Shown here in pieces: positions 63,584 through 64,000 of a DNA stretch of 64,000 nt; position 1 is the first letter of the stretch; every line of letters begins with the position of its first letter. The notes under the pieces were generated by a model. The model saw only the letters and a list, made by a program, of their open reading frames with translations. It had not been told where the DNA came from and did not search any database. The stretch spans positions 868,001-932,000 of the forward strand of contig JAYXKI010000018.1 in assembly GCA_037892935.1 (NCBI GenBank), in the 5' to 3' direction. The stretch comes from Phlebopus portentosus (lineage: Eukaryota > Basidiomycota > Agaricomycetes > Boletales > Boletinellaceae). The translations under genes and the position numbers were made by a program.

Positions 63584-64000
63584 TCATTCTGAGCCTTTCA
63601 ATGTCTAGTGGCTCTATGTCATGCATAGAAGTGTCTTCTGTTGTCTCCTGTTTATCTTACATATCAATATCACTGTCTTTAACTGTCTATCTTGTACACT
63701 TCAGTGTGGGAGTTGCTTCTCTGAGTGGTATTGGTCATGGTGTCCAATTTTGTTTCATTCCTGCCATTTGTTTGTCATTATATTATTCCTCTCGTAGATA
63801 TGTACTAGTTGTCATTCTAGGATTTTCCTTTAGTACTGGCTAAATTTGTTCGCCATCTGGTTTCTTCTGTACCAGTGGTAGTGGTCACCTTCTTCATAGT
63901 GGCTGTTTCTTCCATCACTTAGGAGAGTCATTTATTTTCTCCTGTTTATCTCAGCTATGCTTACCTGTTACTTCTGTAACTTCATCTTTAAATGTCTGGT
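63584..64000. other. Unassigned sequence right of family A
   Basis: It is a T-rich stretch with scattered stops and no recognised domain. It does not match anything else in the window and does not continue the C LTR found left of the element. Confidence 0.4.

Noticed and set aside
63584..64000. Possible host gene at the right edge
   Set aside because: The frame at 63460-63843 starts in the LTR and crosses its edge. It is hydrophobic and Ser-rich without recognisable motifs.

Overview
The window is a pile-up of LTR retrotransposons in a filamentous fungus, most probably an agaricomycete basidiomycete. This is inferred from the very short GT-AG introns (47-63 bp) with CTNA(C/T) branch points, the CT-rich leader before an ATG, the Ty3/gypsy and Ty1/copia families present, and copy decay dominated by CpG to TpG/CpA changes. 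I see no host housekeeping gene, rRNA operon or CRISPR array.

Layout, left to right. 1-2288 is the 3' end of Ty3 family A (+): internal end, then a 1628-bp LTR. 2289-5583 is the 3' end of Ty3 family B (+): a 315-codon accessory gene and an 1832-bp LTR, sitting in the integrase of Ty3 family C. 5584-10615 is the 3' end of C (+): integrase with chromodomain, a 332-codon sense ORF, a small antisense spliced gene and the LTR. 11292-21022 is a decayed copia copy (E1, +) interrupted by a fuller copia copy (E2, 14259-20511; 5-bp target duplication TGCTC). 21023-37268 is a decayed A-like pol (-) interrupted by a small insertion carrying a tRNA-like sequence and by a complete 14.5-kb family B element (21499-35985; duplication ACGT; LTRs nearly identical). 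37269-46822 is another decayed copia (E4/E5, -) interrupted by copia E3 (38410-44659; duplication CATAT). 46823-51528 is a mosaic of fragments: copia E6, family C LTR pieces, a 462-bp LTR and pol remnant of a chromodomain family D, and a gag piece. 51529-63583 is a full-length but stop-riddled family A element (-). 63584-64000 is unrecognised.

The most interesting pattern is what the Ty3 elements carry between pol and the 3' LTR. In A, B and C this interval holds an intron-containing gene on the strand opposite to gag-pol. The B gene has five exons and about 478 codons. The A gene has three exons and about 728 codons. They look unrelated over most of their length, but both encode a C-terminal six-cysteine cluster fitting the fungal Zn(II)2Cys6 spacing. 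The C gene is a two-exon, 91-codon single-pass membrane protein. Antisense introns are not removed from the genomic RNA, so they survive reverse transcription. Three of the four introns in the B gene are also similar to one another, like introner elements. Family B additionally carries a sense gene with its own TATA box, kept open with a constrained substitution pattern in two copies.

Expression signals readable in the sequence are: TATA boxes in the A and C LTRs; a GGGUUUU minus-one slippery heptamer at the protease/pol overlap of A; a shared in-frame UAG between integrase and reverse transcriptase in both fuller copia copies; a second internal polypurine tract in copia; and a copia primer site matching the anticodon arm of initiator tRNA-Met.
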